The notes beneath the pieces are model-generated. The model did no database searches. It was given only the letters and a program-made list of their open reading frames with translations, and was not told the DNA's origin. The translations under genes and the position numbers were made by a program. Below are positions 59,244 through 64,000 of a DNA stretch of 64,000 nucleotides, one piece after another (position 1 is the first letter of the stretch; each line of letters begins with the position of its first letter). The DNA is from Massilia sp. METH4 (GTDB lineage Bacteria > Pseudomonadota > Gammaproteobacteria > Burkholderiales > Burkholderiaceae_D): NCBI RefSeq assembly GCF_037094685.1, contig NZ_CP146614.1:5828001-5892000 (forward strand). The letters run 5' to 3'.

Positions 59244-60620
59244 ATGCACTACACACACAGGGATTCGGGCATTCCGGCGGTCGGCAGCATCCCCTGGGGC
59301 GCCCACTTCTGCCAGTTCTACGAGGACGAAGACGATCTGGCGGAAACGCTGATCCCATTCTTCAAGGCGGGGTTGGAGGCGAACGAAGCCTGCCTGTGGA
59401 TCACCTCCGACTCCCTGGACGCCAGCCGGGCGCGGGCGCTGTTGCAGGGCGCCGTGCCCGATCTCGCCCGGCGCCTGGCCAGCGGCCAGCTGGAGATCGT
59501 GCCGATCAGCCAGTGGTACGCTCCGGGCGATGTGTTCGACGCCGACGCCGTGCTGGCGGGCTGGATCGCACGCGAGCGCCTGGCGCGCGAGCGCGGCTTC
59601 GAAGGCTTGCGGCTGACCGGCGACACGATCTGGGTGGAGCGCTCCGGCTGGAACGATTTCATGGATTACGAGCGCAAGGTCAACGGCGCCTTCCGCAGCC
59701 TGCGGCTGGTGGCCCTGTGCACCTACCATGCCGGCAGTTGCACGGCCAGCGATGCGATGGACGTCTGCAGCCACCACGAGTTTGCGCTGGCGCGGCGCGA
59801 AGGCCGATGGCATCTGATGGAAAGCTCCTCGCTCAAGATGGCGAAGGAGGCCCTGGTGCGGGCGAACGTTGAACTCGAGCAGCGGGTGGCCGAGCGCACC
59901 TCGGAACTTGCCGCGGCAGTGCGCGCGCGCGACGAATTCCTGGCCATGCTGGGCCATGAGTTGCGCAATCCGCTGGCGCCGATCCGCACGGCCACGGAGT
60001 ACATTCATCGCATCATGCCGGCCGACTCACCAGTGCACCGGAGCTCGACGATCCTGGCGCGGCAGGTCTCGCACCTGTCGCGCCTGGTGGACGATCTGCT
60101 CGACGTGGCGCGCATCACGCAAGGTCATGTCCAGATTGCCACACGCGACGTCGCGCTTGCCGAGGTGATGCAGATGGCGATCGAGCAGGTGCAGCCATTT
60201 ATCGAACAACGCCGCCACCGTTTCGACGCGGCGCTGCCCGCGCCTGAGCTGATCGTGAATGTCGACCCGACCCGCCTTGCCCAGGTACTTGGCAACCTGC
60301 TGCACAACGCCGCAAAATACACGGCGGAGGGCGGCCACGTGGCCATCCGTGCCGACGGCGATGGCGGCAACGTGGTGATTTCGGTCAGGGACAATGGTTC
60401 CGGCATTCCCGCCGACCAGCTGGACCACATCTTCGAGCTGTTCCGCCAATTGCCCCGCTCGCTCGCCAGGTCCGACGGCGGCCTTGGCATCGGCCTGACA
60501 CTCGCGCGGCGCGTCGTCGAGGCGCACGGCGGCACCATCAGCGCCCATAGCGACGGCCCGGAGCGGGGCAGCGAATTCCGTGTCACGCTCGGCCGGGCCC
60601 CGGCCGCCGCAACCGCCTGA
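59244..60620 (+). CDS. MEDS-domain sensor histidine kinase
   Basis: A 458-residue soluble kinase. The N-terminal 190 residues are a MEDS domain (WGAHFCQFYEDEDDLAETLIPFFK, given here in two overlapping halves in the family), first described in the DcmR regulator of dichloromethane-using methylotrophs. A coiled linker (LEQRVAERTSELAAAV) leads to HisKA with H238 in AMLGHELRNPLAP and a HATPase_c domain (LLHNAAKYT, DNGSGIP, GGLGIGLTLARRVV). No receiver is fused; the stand-alone receiver at 5884-6267 is a possible partner. Confidence 0.88.
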   Translation: MHYTHRDSGIPAVGSIPWGAHFCQFYEDEDDLAETLIPFFKAGLEANEACLWITSDSLDASRARALLQGAVPDLARRLASGQLEIVPISQWYAPGDVFDADAVLAGWIARERLARERGFEGLRLTGDTIWVERSGWNDFMDYERKVNGAFRSLRLVALCTYHAGSCTASDAMDVCSHHEFALARREGRWHLMESSSLKMAKEALVRANVELEQRVAERTSELAAAVRARDEFLAMLGHELRNPLAPIRTATEYIHRIMPADSPVHRSSTILARQVSHLSRLVDDLLDVARITQGHVQIATRDVALAEVMQMAIEQVQPFIEQRRHRFDAALPAPELIVNVDPTRLAQVLGNLLHNAAKYTAEGGHVAIRADGDGGNVVISVRDNGSGIPADQLDHIFELFRQLPRSLARSDGGLGIGLTLARRVVEAHGGTISAHSDGPERGSEFRVTLGRAPAAATA

Positions 60621-60652
60621 GCGCGGCCCGCTTTTCCCATATTCGACTGCAC

Positions 60653-61828
60653 ATGAAAATCTCCCAACGCGCCCGATCGATCGCCCCGTTCTTCGCCATG
60701 GAATTCGGCAAGCGCGCCGCCGCCCTGGCCGGCGAAGGTCACGACGTGATCCGCCTCAGCCTGGGCGAGCCCGACTTCGGCGCGCCGCCCGCCGTGCTGG
60801 AAGCCGCCGCCGCCGCGGCGCGAGGTCCCCTGCCCTACACGGCGGCGCTTGGCCTGCCCGCGCTGCGCGAGGCGGTGGCCGGGTTCTACCAGAGCGAGCA
60901 CGGCATCGCCATCTCGCCGGAGCGCATCGTCATCACGGCCGGCGCCTCGGCCGCCCTGTTGCTGGTGACGGCGGCCCTGGTCGACGCTGGCGACGAGGTG
61001 ATCGTCGGCGACCCTTCGTACCCGTGCAACCGCCGCTTCCTCGATAGCTTCGGCGCCGATGTCAAACTGGTGGCGACCGGCCCCGAGAGCCGCTTCCAGC
61101 TGGACGCGGCCAGCGTGCGCGCCAACTGGACCGGCGCGACGCGCGGGGTGATGATCGCCACGCCGTCGAACCCCACGGGCACCTCGGTGCCGCCGGCCGA
61201 ACTGGCCGCCATCTGCGACTGGGCGCGCAGCCACGGCGCCTGGCGCATCGTCGACGAGATCTACCTGAACCTGGGCGACCGCGACGCCGAAGGCCGGCCG
61301 CCGCAGACGGTGCTGGCGGTGGACAACAGCGCGATCGTCATCAACAGCTTCTCGAAATACTTCGGCATGACAGGCTGGCGCCTCGGCTGGTGCGTGGTGC
61401 CCGAGGAGCTGGTGCCGACGCTGGAACGGCTGGCGCAGAACTACTATATCTGCCCGTCCACGATCGCCCAGCAGGCCGGGCTGGCCTGCTTCACGCCCGA
61501 GTCGCTGGCCGTGTGCGAGGAGCGGCGGCAGGAGTTCGGCCGGCGCCGCCGGCTGGTGCTCGAAGGCCTGGCCGGCATCGGCCTGCCGGTACCGGTGCCG
61601 CCGGATGGCGCCTTCTACGTCTACTTCGACGTGAGCGGGACGGGAATGACGTCGTGGCAGTTCTGCGAACGGGTGCTGCAGGAGGCGCACGTCGCCCTCA
61701 CGCCGGGGAAGGATTTCGGCGATTGCGGGGCCGATACCTATGTGCGCCTGTCGTATGCGGCCAGCGCCGCGCAGCTGCAGGAAGCCATCCGGCGGCTCGG
61801 CGAGTTCATGCAGCGGCTCGCGCGCTGA
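60653..61828 (+). CDS. PLP-dependent class I aminotransferase
   Basis: A 391-residue fold-type I enzyme. Blocks: LSLGEPDFGAPPAVLEAA, ITAGASAALLLVTAAL, MIATPSNPTGTSVPPAEL, IVDEIYLNL and the PLP lysine in SFSKYFGMTGWRLGW. It probably uses an aromatic or aspartate-type amino donor; specificity is not readable. It lies 32 bp after the MEDS kinase gene and ends before a palindromic repeat cluster. Confidence 0.88.
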   Translation: MKISQRARSIAPFFAMEFGKRAAALAGEGHDVIRLSLGEPDFGAPPAVLEAAAAAARGPLPYTAALGLPALREAVAGFYQSEHGIAISPERIVITAGASAALLLVTAALVDAGDEVIVGDPSYPCNRRFLDSFGADVKLVATGPESRFQLDAASVRANWTGATRGVMIATPSNPTGTSVPPAELAAICDWARSHGAWRIVDEIYLNLGDRDAEGRPPQTVLAVDNSAIVINSFSKYFGMTGWRLGWCVVPEELVPTLERLAQNYYICPSTIAQQAGLACFTPESLAVCEERRQEFGRRRRLVLEGLAGIGLPVPVPPDGAFYVYFDVSGTGMTSWQFCERVLQEAHVALTPGKDFGDCGADTYVRLSYAASAAQLQEAIRRLGEFMQRLAR

Positions 61829-61861
61829 GGCAGACAGGAACCCAGTCGGCGGCGCAGCCCA

Positions 61862-61979
61862 GGTGTCGAACATTTTTTTCGGGCGCTTCTTCCGAAAAAA
61901 GTGTGCGACACCGGTTTTCCCCCGCCTGGGCCAGCGCACAAGAAAACCGGTGTCCGACACCCGAAGGGTGTCCGACACC
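61862..61979. repeat. Composite GGTGTCG palindrome cluster after the aminotransferase gene
   Basis: Hairpin GGTGTCGAACATTTTTTTCGG with its complement (61862-61912), then CCGGTTTTCC (61911-61920) paired with GAAAACCGG (61942-61950), then GGTGTCCGACACC-CGAAG-GGTGTCCGACACC (61949-61979). The same order is seen at 50045-50157. It is a probable terminator. The rest of the 307-bp gap holds the porin promoter and no gene. Confidence 0.8.
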
Positions 61980-62043
61980 AGCGCATTCACGTGCGCCCGC
62001 CCAATCACATCAGCGGATCGGTCCCGCCTTCTATCTATACTGA

Positions 62044-62100
62044 TCGTGAATAGATCAAGTCACACTTTGGTTTGTTCGTGAATTGATCAGCACCTATGAT
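62044..62100 (+). promoter_or_regulatory. Porin promoter with direct-repeat operator
   Basis: A 14-bp direct repeat TCGTGAAT[A/T]GATCA at 62044-62057 and 62076-62089 is spaced 32 bp, about three helical turns. The second copy lies between TTGTTC (62072-62077) and TATGAT (62095-62100), a -35/-10 pair with a 17-bp spacer. This suits repression by a regulator that binds on one DNA face. Confidence 0.5.
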
Positions 62101-62135
62101 CGTCTCCATAACGACACAACTCACCGGAGACGACA

Positions 62136-63212
62136 TTGAAACACTCGGCAGCATTCATTTTTGCCCTCGCCGGCGCCACCGCCGCCCACGCCCAAAGCTC
62201 GGTATCCATCTACGGCATCGTCGATGCCGCCATCGTCGGCGAACGGGGCGGCGCGGCGGGGAACGTCACGAAGGTGACGAGCGGCGCTGCCTCCGCCTCG
62301 CGCATCGGCTTTCGCGGCACCGAAGACCTGGGAAACGGCCTGTCGGCCTTCTTCACGCTCGAAACGGGGTCGAAGATCGACACCGGCGACATCGACTCGG
62401 CCGGCACGATCTTCAACCGCCAGGCGTTCGTGGGCCTGAAGGGCATGTTCGGCTCGGTCGCCCTCGGCCGCCAGTACACCCCATGGCACAACACGCTGGC
62501 AAGGATCGGCGACCCGTTCGGCACCGGCTACGCGGGCACGGCGAAGAACCTGTTCCCGGACTTCGGCGCCAATATCCGCACCAGCAACACGCTCACCTAC
62601 GCCGCCCCCGCGAGCCGCGGCTTCGACTTCGAGCTGGCCTACAGCGCCGGCGAGCAGAGCGATTCGTCGACCGGCCGCCAGTTCGGCGGCGCCGTGGGCT
62701 ACGCACGAGGCCCGCTCACCGTGCGGCTGGCGTACAACAACAAGAACACCGACACGGCGGCCACCGCGACCGCGGCCGCGGTCAACCGCGGCCTGGGCCG
62801 CAACACGCTGCTCGCGGCGAACTACGACCTGGGCTGGGCCAAGCTATACGGCGCCTACGGCATCGACAAGGGCGACAACAGCACCCCGCTCGGCAATGCC
62901 AACAACCCTTACAGCGGCGTGCGCCCCACTCCATCCACCGACGGCCGCTCGGCCCTGCTCGGCTTCTCCGCGCCGCTGGCCGGCGGCACGCTGATGTTCT
63001 CGGCCATGCACAAGGATGACCGCACCGCCTTCAACCAGGATGCGAACTCCTGGGGCGTCGGCTACCTGTATGCGCTGTCCAGGCGCACCGGCCTGTATGC
63101 GGCCTACGCACACATCGACAACCGCAACGGCGCCGGCTACACGGTGGCCAACAACACCGAGCCGGGCTCCGGCCATACGGGCTGGAACCTCGGCATCCGC
63201 CACACCTTCTGA
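62136..63212 (+). CDS. Trimeric outer-membrane porin (Burkholderiales type)
   Basis: A 358-residue general porin. Signal peptide ends AHA-QSS, followed by the diagnostic [13 protein letters not shown] and the strand [19 protein letters not shown]; the C-terminus is GIRHTF with terminal Phe. TTG 62136 is used with GGAG upstream. The following gene remnant is glucarate dehydratase, so this porin may once have served aldarate uptake. Confidence 0.92.
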   Translation: MKHSAAFIFALAGATAAHAQSSVSIYGIVDAAIVGERGGAAGNVTKVTSGAASASRIGFRGTEDLGNGLSAFFTLETGSKIDTGDIDSAGTIFNRQAFVGLKGMFGSVALGRQYTPWHNTLARIGDPFGTGYAGTAKNLFPDFGANIRTSNTLTYAAPASRGFDFELAYSAGEQSDSSTGRQFGGAVGYARGPLTVRLAYNNKNTDTAATATAAAVNRGLGRNTLLAANYDLGWAKLYGAYGIDKGDNSTPLGNANNPYSGVRPTPSTDGRSALLGFSAPLAGGTLMFSAMHKDDRTAFNQDANSWGVGYLYALSRRTGLYAAYAHIDNRNGAGYTVANNTEPGSGHTGWNLGIRHTF

Positions 63213-63241
63213 ACCATGCACTACTCATCACGGGAAACAGC

Positions 63242-63429
63242 ATGACCGCCCATGTTTCCGGCGCCCCCATCGTCACCGACATGCGCGCCGTGCCCGTCGC
63301 GGGCCAAGACAGCATGCTGCCCGACCTCTCCGGCGCGCAGGGCGCCTGGCTCACCCGCGATATCGTGATCCTGACGGACAGCGGCTCACGAAGGAGCCAC
63401 TGAAGATCGCGCATACGCCTCCTCGATGA
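63242..63429 (+). pseudogene. gudD: Glucarate dehydratase remnant with internal deletion
   Basis: The first 47 codons match the N-terminus of GudD ([35 protein letters not shown]). The sequence then jumps to a segment that in a different frame reads [11 protein letters not shown], which matches the far C-terminal part of GudD (E. coli NQRLTKEPFEI). So some 350 codons are missing, with the join at about 63375-63382 near a GGACAG that fits both sides. The frame closes at 63403 in the first frame, 63429 in the second. It no longer encodes an enzyme. The 3' end overlaps prfH. Confidence 0.75.
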
Positions 63430-64000
63430 ACCGTGGTCCGACGAAACGCTGGATCGCTTCCCCGCCGGGCCGCACCGCGTGCCGCGCACGGCGTTCGGCC
63501 CGGTCGCGCGCCACGCCGCCTTCCAGCTGTTCCTGCAGCTTCGCGTACAGCAGCGCCAGCGCGGCGGCCTTGTTGGCGCGCTGGCTGCGCGACTCGCCCA
63601 CCTTCACCGACAGGCCGCTCGCCACGTGCGTCGCGCGCACCGCCGTTTCCGTCTTGTTCACGTGCTGCCCACCAGGCCCGGAAGCGCGCATCGTGTCGAA
63701 AACGACTTCGCGCTCGAATTCGCCGGCGGGAGGCGCGAACACGGCCACGTCGAGAAACCAGTTCTTGCGAGGGTGGCGTGGCCGGAAGGGACAGGCGCAC
63801 ACCCACAGCACGGTGCCGGCCTGGGCCTCGGCGAAGCGGCGCACCGCCGCGTCGTCGCCATCAACCGACAGCAGCACCGACTGCAGCAACGACTTCAGCG
63901 TGCCGCCCTCCCCAGCCACTTCGTCGACGACGGCGGTCGAAAGACCCGCGTGCCGGGCCGCCGCATCGACATGGGCCAGCATCTTGACGACGCCGAGGCA
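63386..64000 (-). CDS. prfH: Peptide chain release factor-like protein PrfH (cut by right edge)
   Basis: At least 204 residues, continuing beyond the window: the frame upstream of ATG 63982 (CLGVVK) aligns with the E. coli PrfH N-terminus. The catalytic GGQ is in [20 protein letters not shown], and the block [17 protein letters not shown] follows. PrfH rescues ribosomes whose decoding centre has been damaged and usually works with an RtcB RNA ligase; rtcB would lie beyond the edge. The C-terminal tail ([10 protein letters not shown]) is unlike E. coli PrfH and is encoded by DNA of the gudD remnant. Confidence 0.85.
   Translation of the reverse strand, partial: CLGVVKMLAHVDAAARHAGLSTAVVDEVAGEGGTLKSLLQSVLLSVDGDDAAVRRFAEAQAGTVLWVCACPFRPRHPRKNWFLDVAVFAPPAGEFEREVVFDTMRASGPGGQHVNKTETAVRATHVASGLSVKVGESRSQRANKAAALALLYAKLQEQLEGGVARDRAERRARHAVRPGGEAIQRFVGPRFIEEAYARSSVAPS

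Overview
The window is about 68% GC and reads as the chromosome of a free-living betaproteobacterium of the Oxalobacteraceae (Massilia / Telluria / Pseudoduganella type). This rests on protein style (a TIGR02001/TorF-type porin, a trimeric Burkholderiales-type porin, CHASE3/GAF/GGDEF and MEDS-kinase signalling proteins) and on intergenic palindromes built on GGTGTCSGACACC. No rRNA, tRNA or CRISPR was seen.

Layout. 1-14 kb: an AraC/LysE pair whose convergent ends lie in a palindromic MITE, then signalling genes (chemoreceptor, diguanylate cyclase, receiver, GAF-GGDEF-EAL protein, hybrid kinase, second chemoreceptor) and nhaR. 13.6-19 kb: terC and a terB-like gene, an IS1111-group insertion sequence set against the palindromic repeats, and ktrB-ktrA potassium uptake.

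18.9-32.8 kb: a lanthanide-dependent methanol oxidation locus. xoxF and a sigma-54 activator are divergent, followed by a YVTN beta-propeller gene and a low-GC orphan. An opposing operon frmA-gfa-(Cys protein)-xoxG-xoxJ-(ATP-grasp)-(CMD) carries the electron acceptor, the accessory binding protein and glutathione-linked formaldehyde oxidation. A TonB-dependent receptor follows with its own promoter. Three -24/-12 promoters are visible, before xoxF, frmA and the receptor. The last two share an identical 16-nt core, so this looks like one regulon run by the divergent activator.

32.9-46.3 kb: cobalamin synthesis. bluB is followed, on the minus strand, by a translationally coupled operon cbiM-N-Q-O-cobM-cbiX-cobH-cbiD-cobL-cobI-cbiG(N)-cobE-cobJ-ferredoxin. 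A readable cobalamin riboswitch precedes cbiM. CbiD, CbiX and CbiG point to the early-cobalt (anaerobic) route. Several genes carry in-frame tandem repeats at their ends, and cobL has a palindromic element inside its reading frame.

46.5-64 kb: an orphan binding protein, an MHS-type MFS carrier, lldD and zwf; a plant-polysaccharide set (DUF1593 protein, family 10 pectate lyase, DUF5060 glycosidase); a third chemoreceptor, a TorF-type porin, a MEDS histidine kinase, an aminotransferase, a trimeric porin, a collapsed remnant of glucarate dehydratase, and prfH running off the right edge.
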